Shown here piece after piece: positions 1-10,500 of a stretch of DNA of 64,000 nucleotides. Where the stretch lies: positions 26,616,131-26,680,130 of the forward strand of contig NC_045140.1 of NCBI RefSeq assembly GCF_008831285.2, in the 5' to 3' direction. Below the pieces are notes generated by a model. The model was not told the DNA's origin, did not search any database, and worked only from the letters and a program-made list of their open reading frames with translations. The stretch comes from Nymphaea colorata (Eukaryota; Streptophyta; Magnoliopsida; Nymphaeales; Nymphaeaceae). The position numbers and the translations under genes were made by a program. Numbering within the stretch: position 1 is the first letter of the stretch; each line of letters opens with the position of its first letter.

Positions 1-734
1 TGGATTTTGTAGAAATCGAACCCAATTCTAAAAACAAGTTCCAAATCCTTTAGGGGTTTTGAGTGCTTGTGCTCCATTAGGTTACGAGCACCTTAATTTC
101 GTTCAATCAAACAAGGGAAGAACAAACCTGGAGAATTCCACCACACAAGATGGAGAATCAGAATTGGAATCCGGTTCGCATTCCATATGTTCGAGGACTG
201 AAGTTCCTAAAAACTTCATTTCTATTCTGTGGGATCAAACCTTACCCATAGGAAGTATTTTCGAGATCCGCAGTTAAACAAATGGAGAACTTGTGTACCG
301 TCCACTTATCTTATAAAGCAGGTGAAGAAAGATAAATTCATGGGGGGGCCGACTTTATTCACCAGGTTGGAAATCTGTCTGAGATTTCAGGGTCGACTTT
401 TGTCCCCCTGTGGTCGTTCTTGCCATCTTCACTGTTTCTGGCTTCTCCTTCATCTTCATGTGAGATCAATCAACAAAGGCGAGCTGGAATGTTGCCACGA
501 GTTTCGGATCATGAGGAAGAAGTGGTATTGCAAGAAAGCTACTCCACCGGTGCCCCCCATCGTCTTCGTCTCTTGGAGAAACGGTTTTGCTTCGCAAGAG
601 ATTTGCATCTTGGACGAGATTCCCTCCCTTGACCAGTGACAGTGATTTCACATGTTACACATCTCCCTCCTTCCATGTGCAAGTGATCTTCTGTATGCAA
701 GTAATCAAGCATAAGATGGCGATCATAACCAGTC

Positions 735-773
<39 letters not shown>

Positions 774-884
774 GATGCACAACTCTTAGAATCCGAATAT
801 TCCCTCCAATGAGACTTCATCTTTATGACATTTAGGTTTGGATAGCGAGGGAGTGTGTGTGTATGCATATGTGATTAAAAAATA
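1..884. other. Unassigned block with overlapping open frames
   Basis: The first 650 bases are less AT-rich than what follows. They carry a plus-strand open frame of 136 codons (229-639) and a minus-strand frame of 61 codons (651-466). Neither translation resembles a family I know, and no splice pattern links them to more coding sequence. It may be the edge of a gene to the left, a transposon remnant, or chance. A (TTA)n run sits at 737-773. Confidence 0.3.
737..773. repeat. (TTA)n microsatellite
   Basis: About 12 uninterrupted TTA units are visible directly. Confidence 0.95.
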
Positions 885-1157
885 GTCATTATATGAACAT
901 TAGTGATGGTTTATAATGCAACAATGATTCATGAGTTGAGAAAGATTCATGGTGCTTTTAACGATAGATTTCTACTTTCAGCCATTCAGTAACATCCGCT
1001 GTTGTATACAATCAATATATATATATATATATATATATGTCATTATATGAACATTAGTGATGGTTTATAATGCAGCAATGATTCATGGGTTGAGAAAGAT
1101 TCATGGTGATAGATTTTTACTTGTAGTTATTCAGTAACATCCGCTGTTGTATACAAT
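885..1157. repeat. Diverged tandem duplication, two copies of about 120-128 bp around a (TA)n run
   Basis: Copy 1 is 885-1012 and copy 2 is 1039-1157. Both begin GTCATTATATGAACATTAG and end AACATCCGCTGTTGTATACAA. They differ by several substitutions and by a deletion of about 9 bases in copy 2. The (TA)n tract at 1015-1038 separates them, so unequal exchange or slippage at the microsatellite may have made the duplication. Confidence 0.9.
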
Positions 1158-1867
1158 TCTTACATACGCGCACGCACACACACACATATATATATTCAGT
1201 CAGAATGGCTAAATGTGGAGAGCCTATCGGTAAAAAATCATAAACCTTGATTAAAAACACTGTGAACTTTTGCTGCACAATAAAACGTTGCTAATACTCC
1301 TGTAGTATATTGCTTTTAGTGACAATTTTTAAATATTGTCATCCAACAACATTTAGCAATCAACTGATTTTGATTCATATATAAATCATCATAATGACTT
1401 GATATGAAGGCTGATCCATACAATTAAAGTGCATCATAATTTTCAACGCACATTTATCCTTTTAATTTCATCAATCATTCATTTCAAGTTGTTATCAAGT
1501 ATGTGGAAAGCACTAGCAATGTTGGGCAAACTTCATTATCTCGGTGGTTGGTACTATTATGTGCAAAAGGTCGCAGTATTGTTGTCAATTAACTTTATGT
1601 TTATTGATTAAAAATTGTTGTATTTTCTGTGGTTTTTCGAGTTTTCCCATTGTATCGGAGGAAAAAGAGAGGACGTAAACATGTGCATGGGCAAATGCAC
1701 ATAAATTTTGCAAAAAGTCTTCTAATTTTAGTGAAGTAACAGAAAAGTGTTTAAGTTTTGAGATTTTCCATTTAACTGCCTGTTTTCTTTGATTATACTT
1801 CTGTTCGATCGTTTCAATGTAAAAATTCATTGTGCGTTTGCAAACAATTCATTCCTTTACCAAAAAA

Positions 1868-1898
<31 letters not shown>

Positions 1899-2351
1899 TT
1901 GGCTAGCATCTAAAAGTTCTAATGCAGCTAGCTAGTTCAATTAGTTGATGTTTTGCAAAGAAATTGGTGGCTTTTTTACATGAATACTTTGTGGAACTTC
2001 CTCCAATTGTTTTCTTACTAGTCTCTAAAATAAGATAGAAATCTAACACAAGACTGACAGACGGAGACGAAATCTTAAATGGAAAATGAAATATATAATT
2101 TACTCAAACGTTGGCCTTATTTTCCTGAAAAGGATTGGTATTGATGCACATTTTCAAAATGTAGGCTTACATATATTCCAAGCTTCAATTATCATGAAGC
2201 TAAAACTTAGATGATGGTCGTCGCTGTAACATCAAAACGAAGTGCACTCTTTGGTAGGTGGGAAAAGTTGACCAGTTGCCATCTATTTGTTCAGGTGAGC
2301 ACGAAGAGTAGTTAACAAAAAGGTCAGATGCATCTAGAACTTGCTGCTAGG

Positions 2352-2412
2352 CAGGCGATGAGACAGGTGTGGGCAATTGCCCACACAGAAAATTTATTAC
2401 TAGTACTCTGTC
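2352..2412 (+). repeat. Palindromic dispersed repeat, copy A (short)
   Basis: GTGTGGGCAATTGCCCACAC at 2367-2386 is a perfect 20-base palindrome. It is followed by AGAAAATTTATTAC, like the AT-rich right side of the longer copies near 24.58 and 55.12 kb. Confidence 0.7.
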
Positions 2413-3689
2413 CCTGCAGCTAGGCACTTTAGTAACTGAGTCTGAGCCCAAACGAAAATCCAAATACTATTGCATCTAATATTGGATCTAAAAGTAGAAG
2501 AATCTAGATCTGAATTGGCTTGACCCAACCTATCTAGTCAGTTGTACCAACGTAGAAGAAAAGCAAACGTTGTTTATGGCCTTGAACGCTATCTCGATGA
2601 TTGATCAAAGTTTGAAATTTACTCTCTCTCTTGATCAACAGTTCAGCTAGAGGGCGTTTGATAATTAAGAAGAACATTGTGCTTTAGAATAACGCTTATA
2701 GAACATAGGTTTCAAATGTACCAGATTCTCGTTCCGAAGGTTTCAACTATCTAATTTTGTTCCAAACTAACAAAATTTCATTTCAACTTTTCATTTCACT
2801 GCTTTTATGAAAAGGTATACCTTACAAGTCCCGAAGTTTAAGTCACAAAGGTGTGAGTGCAAGTAAACGGTGTAGGTTTGGGCACAACATTTTTTATGAA
2901 ATAAGCACAAAAGTGCGACAAAGTATATATCAATGTTTTTATGTAAAGCAAATAAATTCATAGCTAGTAGTTTGTAATCATCAAAGTTCAGTTAAAATGA
3001 CACTATAACTTCATACATAAGACATTAAAGTAGAAAAATGAAAGCCTTAAGAAAGAAAAGCTCATATCTGAATCCGATTTAAATATGGACCATGTAGTGT
3101 TTGGTATGTTATAATTCTGTTCTTCCCTAACTTTCCCTACCAACATTGGTACTGGTACGTCACTCGAGATGGAGTACCCATGTGACATAGCCCTTAAAGT
3201 ATGGAAGTGGCATACATCAAAGTTAATATTTCACAGCTAAACTTTGGCTGGCCAATAACTTCTTTCAATATTTTAAAGGAAAAAATATTTACACAACGGT
3301 ACCTTTATTTTATTTTATTTTTTTGAAAAAACAACAATGATGGAACCAAATATTAGTATGTTTCCATGATTGGGAACAATCATATAGCTATTAGATAACA
3401 TCTATATTTCCAAAAATCCAACTAATATCTATAAAACCAACAAGAGATTCATTCCCATGGCTACTGAACTTGAGATCCATATAGTTGGAAGAGAAGAGTA
3501 GCTCAATTTCTTTGATGTGTCACTTGGAATAGTGTAGTTGTAACACCAATCGAAGTAACGTCATTAATTTGAAGTTTCCTAAGAAGTGAAATTCTATATG
3601 GTTTTAGAAATTTATTCTAGTTATTAATGGCACTGAATCCAGTGTTTTTTAACATTTGCTCATAGTAGATACCTATTAGGGATGTTAAC

Positions 3690-3920
3690 CAATCAGATTC
3701 GAAGCAGTCAATCAGATATACTATTAACCATATCTATTTTTTTGGATATTCAGATAGATTTGGATATGAACTAAAAAAAGTCAAATCTGAATTTCAATCT
3801 GAAATTTGATTTTGCAGTCCAAATCTGACTTTTATATTCATATTCAAGTCTGAATAATAGAATTTGACTGATTTTTAAAATGTAAGAGCGTTAGGTATAT
3901 GACATTTGTTTAAACTATTG
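3690..3920. repeat. Degenerate AT-rich dispersed repeat
   Basis: Runs of CAAATCTGAATTT-like phrases end in GATTTTTAAAATGTAAGAGCG. The same ending, GATTTTCAAAATGTAAGAGCA, closes a similar stretch at about 25140-25345, so these are two copies of one old element. Related phrases occur at 14930-15130 and 33660-33930. Confidence 0.6.
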
Positions 3921-4755
3921 ATAGTTTGAAAGCTCTAAGGAATTAAGAATCGAAGAAATGTTCTCTCTTTGATTAGTTTCGAAAATCACAGGATTTCTCT
4001 GGTGAGATTAGCTAGTCGTTCAAGTAAACAAGAAATTAGGTGACCCTGTTTGAACAGGGCTTAATAGGCCCAAAGTAAATTCAACCCCGGCGTGGGCTCG
4101 AGCTACATTACCGTTGAGCTCGGGTTATCTTGAACCAAGCTCCGCCTAACCCAAGTCTTATCAGGTCAAACCAGGCCAAGCCCATACCAATTCGAAGCCA
4201 GATGAGCTCAAACTCACAACTTAGTCCGGTGCAACCTGATTTTGTTCAAACATAAGCTTCATAAATTCTTCGTTTCACCGTATTTTAAAAGATTGAGAAC
4301 CATATCGATCATAAAATTCAGACCATCATTGTAAAAATCGGTTTGTGATCAGGCTCAATAGGGCTGAAGATTCAGTGAATGGACCGAGCCAGCTTAATTT
4401 AGCTGAATCCGTCGCCAATGGGTTAAAAATAATAAACTATCACTTAAAAGAATAAAAATATAACAAAACAAATAAAACAATGTCTTAAAATGTTATAATA
4501 ATAATAATTCAAAGTTGACACATGTCACTTTTTGGCTATTGGACAACTTGTAACAACAAGAAAGTCTAATATAAATCTATCCTTATAAATAATGTAACAT
4601 AGTATTTCATATGAATATGCTGCAATCATAAGAAAGGAAGTTAGGTAATGTGACCGATTTGGTTTGATTTGACCCACTGATTTTTTTGACAATCTATGAT
4701 GAGGCGGAGATAAAACCTGAAAACAAAGACAAAAAGTCCTTCGGCCACAGTAAAA

Positions 4756-5134
4756 TTTATGCCCATCAAACGTCACCTAGAAGACAAAAAATACTATGAT
4801 CAAACAAGTGGGTTGGTGAGACCCACCACGGTTGGCGCACATGGGCTTGCTGGGGGAGAGGGAGGGAAGAACGTACAGGGAGTACTCGTACTCCCTGAGC
4901 TCGTCTCGGGAGGACCCGCTGTGGGACTGGCGTTTGGATTCTCCCTTCCGCGTTCGTCCAAGAAGTGGAGATACCGTGTCTCCAAATGTGGGGGAATGGA
5001 GGAGGGGATCTTCCATCCATGGTACTGTGGAGCTCATCAGCCTCGCTGGTGCTGCGTGCTTGTCATCTCCATCCATTTGTCCCTCTCTTAAATTTTGGAG
5101 GATGTGCAATATTTGTCTCGATCTGAGGCAATAA
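4756..5134. other. GC-richer island with open frames on both strands
   Basis: Two plus-strand frames (4759-5091 and 4832-5134) and minus-strand frames (5109-4777 and 5020-4766) all stay open for 85-110 codons. That mostly reflects local base composition. A near-palindrome, CAGGGAGTAC-TC-GTACTCCCTG, lies at 4876-4897. No translation is recognisable. It could be a transcript leader or a transposon fragment. Confidence 0.3.
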
Positions 5135-6479
5135 TAATCAGACTGATTTCAAATGTTCAAATAATTGCAGCAAGCACTATAGCCTTTCCTGTTTCCAACT
5201 TGGTAATTGCTGGTTGGAATCTTCCTGGCTTGATTATTACTGCTTGTCGTTCTTTCGCGTTTGAAAAACATTAGCTAGCCGGTGTAAAATCCGGCGACAA
5301 ATCCGGTTAACTTTGGCTGCAAAGTTGTCCTGAACAAGTTTTTGCCAACATTATTTAGGTGTTGCTTTGTTTTTCTACATGCATACAGAATATGTGAAAA
5401 ATAAAAAAGTCCGACAGTGGGGAGGACTTGACTGAAGTGCAGCCATCGCGGTATGGACAGGACTGATCTTTTTTCTGTGTACAAAAACTATGGACGGTTT
5501 GTAAACTTGAAATGGTACATGATAACCGTGGACAACATTACAGGAAATCTCTTAGAACAAGATGGTAGTCTTCAGATTTAATATAGGGTCTTGACATTCT
5601 GTTTCCACATGTGGTGGTTTATCAGGTTAATATTATCGCAAAGGAAGTGAACTTGTAAAAAAATCATGCTTATGAAAATTTTCTTGGATTTTGAGAAAAC
5701 TCCAATCTTGTTGTTATATTTCAAATTGGCTCATTTATTACTATGACAAACTCCATTTCAATTTCGAGATCATTTGATCAGTCGTCTAGGACGTCTCCGT
5801 ATTTTGATGACCAACCTCCTTGCCTTACTGCAAAGACCTGGTTTACTCGCTCCTGCTTTTGCATCAGGAGTCTTAAGATAAACTACCATGCAGCCGACTT
5901 GGCACTTATAATACTCCAAAAGTGGCTTGGTTTTAGTCAGTCATGAAATTAATGGCCTTAATGATAAACATTGACATTCACATTCCTTTATCATACATTC
6001 TCCGGATTTGGAAGGTCAGTTCTACAGAAGCAATCACCGCTCTCATCTATGGAAACCACGTACGTGAAATTTGCAGGGGAAAAAAGCAATTTCAAGTCCT
6101 GTGAGGTGCACTGTCGCACTTGCCATTATTTGGAGTTCAAAAGAATAACATACCAGAATGTGACAGAGGCACCAGATTCGAACCTTGAACCCCTTTCGAA
6201 CCTTGAATCCCTTGAATGTAAACTGTCTTGCCGCGGGGTTGTACTATCCTCCTTGAGGCAGATGGAAATATAGTTAATGAGAAGTGTAGAAATGCAGAAA
6301 GAGTGCAGACAGCGAGGGAGGATGCTTTGGTTGTGATTGAAGATAAAGAGGAAGACTTGGTAGAAACAGACTCCCGCCATTCAAATTGAGTAAACAAGAA
6401 GACCAATTTACAGTGTTGGATCCTTTTAAAAAGGGAAAAGAAAGATCCAAGAAAAGAAAAATGGCAACAAGGGTTTAGC
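5135..6479. other. Intergenic, including the 3' flank of the TNP gene
   Basis: No gene is supported. Two overlapping minus-strand frames at 6126-6406 lie just past the TNP stop codon and are probably 3' UTR or chance. A short direct repeat (TTCGAACCTTGAA at about 6178-6206) is present. Confidence 0.5.
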
Positions 6480-9400
6480 TCAAATCTTACTTCTGAACCT
6501 GACTAACTTGGCAAGAGTTTCTTGTGCAGCCAGGGTCTGCGCATGGTGATGGCCTAGCATCACAGTCCTTATACTGATACAGGTTCTGCATAGTTCCTCC
6601 CCAGTGTCAAACTGTCCCCCTCTAAGTAACAGCTTGGCTCTGGTCTCTAGCAGCGTAGCCTTTAACAGTGTAACATCTTGCCACACGTATTCGTCAACGC
6701 TATGTTTGGATTGGTTTTTCTTCCTCCAGCAGAATGATCCATGACACCAATCTTGAATCTGCGACACAAATGATTTCTCGACATCTTCGAGCACATTTGT
6801 GCACAATTTTAGAAGCTCTAAGGAAGCATTGCACCGAGAGAACACAGAAAATGAACGAAGAGCTAGTGGTATTGCCACTCTTCTGATGAAAAGAACCAGA
6901 TCAATGGCGTTGAGCTGAACTAGCATAGGTTCTGACTTGAATCCGAGAACCAAAAATGCTGCAGCCCAGAGATGATCTGAATTGAGAACTGGGTTTCCTA
7001 TTTTCTTCACCCCTTGAACAGTAGCTTTTGCGGCAGTTAGGCCAACTCTTCTTCTTGCAAACAGTCGGGTGATATCATGGAACTGGATTGAGCAGCCTAA
7101 CTGCTTGTTACATCTTCTGGCTAGGCCTAGCTTTACTATCAAAAGGGCAGCCTCAGCTTCAGATCTTCGAGCTTGTGGCCCCATGAAACACTGAGAGGAA
7201 GAACAGACAGCCATTGCCAAATATTTCTTCCAATGATCAAAGCTCTTTCCACTTTCAGGAATGTTCTTGGCGGATGCTGCTAAAAGGTTTGCAGAAATAG
7301 GTGAAGGAGCAAACCAAGCACCAGCAAGAACCATCCTAGAGGCAAGATTCCTTCCCCCACTGAATTGACACAATATGGTATAACAGAAGGACAGGGTCTT
7401 CATCAAAAACTGATTGTTCTTAAAGAACTGGTCTTCACTAGCAATTGGGGAACAGGAAGCTGAATCATCAGCATACTCAACCAGGGGGAGCTTGTTGATA
7501 GCTTCAAACAGTGAGGATGGGGACATTGCGAGTTCAAAAAGCAAACATGCGACAACTCCTAACCCGAAACTGGACTGCCCCAGCTTGTCATGGAATTTCC
7601 TTAGAATATCCAGTTCTTCGCTCGGATAATCCTTCTTGCGCTTCCCTTTCATCAAAACCATAACATTTGCCATTGGCAATGGTGGGACTTGCATATGTTC
7701 AAAGCTCAAAACCTTTGAAAGCCTAGTAGTGATTAGGACATGGGTAGCACCTGTTATCCGGGGAATCAGATCATGCAGGTCTTTAGCATCCCACCATTCC
7801 TTCTCTGACTCAAGATTATCAATTATCAGCAGGTATGGGACGTCTCTGAACAATTCTCTCCTTACCCTTTGGAAGGCATCCAATTCTTGTTCCTCAAAGC
7901 TCCTAATTCTTCCTCTCTCATGCTGTGTTTCTGCACTCACATCCAAACCTAACTTTGCCGATAGATTCATTATATTCTGCCTAAAGAACCTTGACTCTCC
8001 CCCTACCCAAAGAACCATTTTATACCTCTGAGCATATCTGTAAGCGAACTCTAGTGCAAGCTCAGTCTTACCTAAACCAGTCCCTCCAGTTAAACAGACC
8101 ACATTACCAGTACCACATTGATGGAATCCAGAGTCTAGCCTGCCAGAGTTCTTGCCTCCATGCCTGGACTTCTTTTGTTTATGTCTCTGTTTCTGCGGGC
8201 TCCTTCCTCTGTTTGCCAATTCAACAACTGGTTCGATCCATGCCTCTAAAGTTGGTTCCTTGCATTTCCTCATCTCCAAGTTAATAAACCTCCCTCTGGT
8301 CTTTACGGTGTCACTTTCCTCATCTGCAAACCCATCAAGTAATTCTTCCGAGCCTCCTCTAAATCCCATCTTCACATACTTGCTTTCATCATACTCTGTG
8401 CTTCCGAAGAAGGATAACTCCATATCCTGCAATTCTTTCTCTCTTCCTACAAAATTCCGATTTCTTGGATATGGAAACTCCTCCACATCAACATCCTTCT
8501 CTGTCACACTCTTCCTACCAAGCTTTGATTTCAAGATGCCGACCGTCCTCGCCACACAGTTCCTCCAGGTACTGTCACAAGCTTCGAGCTTGAACTCATG
8601 AGACCTCAGCAACGCTTCTATCATTTCTCTCCATTCCTTCTCCTGCACTTTGCAAATCCGTTGCTTCTCATCAAATCTCTGGTCGAGGAAGCTCGTCACT
8701 TCCTCCACATCTGTTTCGAAGAGCAGCGGGATCAAATTCTTTTTCTGGTTGAAAATTCTGAGCTCCTCCATGCTAAATGGATTCAAGAAAATGCTTCCAG
8801 TGACAACGACAACGCCATAGGTAGCGGAACAGATAATTCTGTCAGCGATTTCAAGGCTTTGTGTGTCCGAATATCTTGCTCGATCCGCAAGGAAGCAAGC
8901 AATTCCCTGAAGCTCGAGTTCTGATTTCAGCCACCTGCAGAATCGGACCAGATTGGAGTTTTGGCCGTGATAGCCAATATAGACATCGCAGCTCCTGAGT
9001 TTCGCAGATTGAGGAGGAGAAGCGGAGCCCTTGGTGAATGAAACGCGAGGGACAGGGAAGGAAAAAGAGATTCGGGGTGGCATTGGATCTGCAATACATG
9101 CTGAGAACCTAGGCTTCTGGTCAGTCAAGTCATCGGAAAAATCTGTTTTTTCCGGTGGGGGAGTATAAGAAGAGCTGGGTATGTCATCTGAATGCGAGCC
9201 AGAGTGGGAGACCGGCGACTGCTGAGGATTCTCCGCCGGCAGATGCGCTCGCGGAGATATGTAAGGTGACTGCAACGCGGAGACGAAAGCAGAGGATGGT
9301 GGAGAAACAAGGGAAGGAGAGTTCAAGCGAGAGGAATCTGGGGAGATTTTTAGTGAAGGGGAGAGCAATATGGATGGCGAAATTGGGGGAGATTTCTCAG

Positions 9401-9527
9401 TGTGGCACTCCGGAGTCTTCAATCTGATTGTCAGAGGCTTATCTCCAATGACAGGAATCGCTGTCGCATTGCTGGGCGAGGTGACAGCATGAGGGTCAAC
9501 AGGAACTTCAGATGGTGTGGAAGCCAT
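6480..9527 (-). CDS. TIR-NB-ARC-TPR protein (TNP/XTNX family), single exon
   Basis: The predicted protein has 1015 residues. Residues 1-175 are Ser/Pro-rich and probably disordered, with many SP/SPP motifs. A TIR domain follows at about 178-275 (SCDVYIGYHG start). Its SMEEL motif places a Glu near residue 255, where the catalytic Glu of NADase TIRs lies. NB-ARC runs from about 355 (NFVGREKEL) to 660: P-loop GGTGLGKT at 481-488, kinase-2 YLLIIDNL at 565-572, RNBS-B LITTR at 598-602, and a degenerate GLPL (FGLG, 654-657). An MHD-like FHD lies at 816-818. The C-terminus (about 952-1010) is TPR-like helical repeats, with no LRR. This order and length match the plant TNP class (Arabidopsis At5g56220-like), a conserved single- or low-copy family distinct from TNL resistance genes. 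The ATG at 9527 is the first in frame; upstream codons are open but start from TTG. A 3' splice-like site (TTCTTCTCCAG) at 9557 suggests a leader intron. Role in immunity or cell death is inferred from the family. Confidence 0.93.
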   Translation of the reverse strand: MASTPSEVPVDPHAVTSPSNATAIPVIGDKPLTIRLKTPECHTEKSPPISPSILLSPSLKISPDSSRLNSPSLVSPPSSAFVSALQSPYISPRAHLPAENPQQSPVSHSGSHSDDIPSSSYTPPPEKTDFSDDLTDQKPRFSACIADPMPPRISFSFPVPRVSFTKGSASPPQSAKLRSCDVYIGYHGQNSNLVRFCRWLKSELELQGIACFLADRARYSDTQSLEIADRIICSATYGVVVVTGSIFLNPFSMEELRIFNQKKNLIPLLFETDVEEVTSFLDQRFDEKQRICKVQEKEWREMIEALLRSHEFKLEACDSTWRNCVARTVGILKSKLGRKSVTEKDVDVEEFPYPRNRNFVGREKELQDMELSFFGSTEYDESKYVKMGFRGGSEELLDGFADEESDTVKTRGRFINLEMRKCKEPTLEAWIEPVVELANRGRSPQKQRHKQKKSRHGGKNSGRLDSGFHQCGTGNVVCLTGGTGLGKTELALEFAYRYAQRYKMVLWVGGESRFFRQNIMNLSAKLGLDVSAETQHERGRIRSFEEQELDAFQRVRRELFRDVPYLLIIDNLESEKEWWDAKDLHDLIPRITGATHVLITTRLSKVLSFEHMQVPPLPMANVMVLMKGKRKKDYPSEELDILRKFHDKLGQSSFGLGVVACLLFELAMSPSSLFEAINKLPLVEYADDSASCSPIASEDQFFKNNQFLMKTLSFCYTILCQFSGGRNLASRMVLAGAWFAPSPISANLLAASAKNIPESGKSFDHWKKYLAMAVCSSSQCFMGPQARRSEAEAALLIVKLGLARRCNKQLGCSIQFHDITRLFARRRVGLTAAKATVQGVKKIGNPVLNSDHLWAAAFLVLGFKSEPMLVQLNAIDLVLFIRRVAIPLALRSFSVFSRCNASLELLKLCTNVLEDVEKSFVSQIQDWCHGSFCWRKKNQSKHSVDEYVWQDVTLLKATLLETRAKLLLRGGQFDTGEELCRTCISIRTVMLGHHHAQTLAAQETLAKLVRFRSKI

Positions 9528-10500
9528 GTATGAGACCAAGAGCAAAAAAACGGAAGCTGGAGAAGAAAACCAATCTTTTTGAATCGAAGCTCACATGTAG
9601 AAGGCTTTAGCTAGAGTAAACTTGGTTCAGAGTGAAGAAGCATCCTAAGAGAAAAAGGAAAAGGATACTCCGGCACAAAAAAAAGCCGCTGATTTTACCT
9701 CTTGCTAAGAAATTTGCCTATGGTTTTAGTCCTTCAGCTTCTGAGTTGCATTTATGCATTGAACAGTCGCAATGAACACAGGTAACAGAACCAAGATGGT
9801 ATTTGTTTGACCTCAGTGTTCTTCAAAGGAGAGTGCGCAGATTAAATTTTTCACTTCTCCAACAGTTCGTCTTCTGCAGCAATGGACAGCTAGGCCACAG
9901 TGGGTTACCAACGAAACAAACACATACAGAAACAACTCCTGCCCCGTATTGTAATTCTCCTGTCGGTCACAGAGCCTCTCCTGCAGCATTAGTTTTCGGC
10001 TTTCCACCTTTGGAAACGCAGGCACTTATTGCAGAGGCATATTCATGGCAACACAGAAGGCTCTTTCACAGCCATGGCGGGAGAAGGAGGCAGCCAATTG
10101 AGATATGAGATCATATTTCTTGCATCTTGGTGCTCCTGAAAAACCCATCATCTTGTCGCTTTCTTCTCCAGAAGGGACCACGGAAGAAGAGTAGTTAAGA
10201 ACAAGATGACAATTTTTTTTTCCTTGTTGGTACTTCAACGAGAACCATTAAAGTGCATCTTCCTCTTCGTCTTTAAAAATCAGCTCCAACAATAACAAGC
10301 AGAGACCTCAATAAACAGCAATTAAGACCATGCTCGCATTTTTGTGGTGCGGGCATTCCCAATAACTCCATTGTTGTGTCTCCTCCGCCTTCATCAAACG
10401 TTGATCACAACAGAGAAAGCCCGACGCTCACCGCCATGATCCACGTTCGTGAATCTCCAAAAAAGGGAATCTGATACATAACCTTGATCTGTAAAAGGTC
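9528..10500 (-). other. Probable 5' leader and promoter region of the TNP gene
   Basis: No convincing protein is encoded here. On the minus strand a pyrimidine tract ending in CAG at 9557 is a likely 3' splice site just upstream of the TNP start codon, so the 5' UTR is probably split. The DNA at about 9790-10480 is less AT-rich than the intergenic background and may hold the first, non-coding exon. The donor and the transcription start could not be fixed from sequence alone. Short open frames on both strands look like chance. Confidence 0.4.

Larger units (their letters stand above)
1159..4755. other. Intergenic, AT-rich, repeat remnants only
   Basis: No gene is supported. Visible items are a (TG)n(AG)n tract at 1869-1898, a palindromic repeat copy near 2367, and a degenerate GATTYRAAT-type repeat at about 3690-3920. 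A patch at about 4030-4430 is rich in GAGCTCG/AAGCCC phrases, of the sort seen in decayed retrotransposon ends. Confidence 0.55.

Noticed and set aside
7414-9427. Plus-strand open frames inside the TNP gene (131, 97, 149, 108 and 90 codons)
   Set aside because: They are antisense shadows of a strongly supported coding sequence.
6480-9545. TNP start at the upstream TTG (MLLVSY...)
   Set aside because: TTG is not a usual plant start; the first ATG in frame is at 9527.
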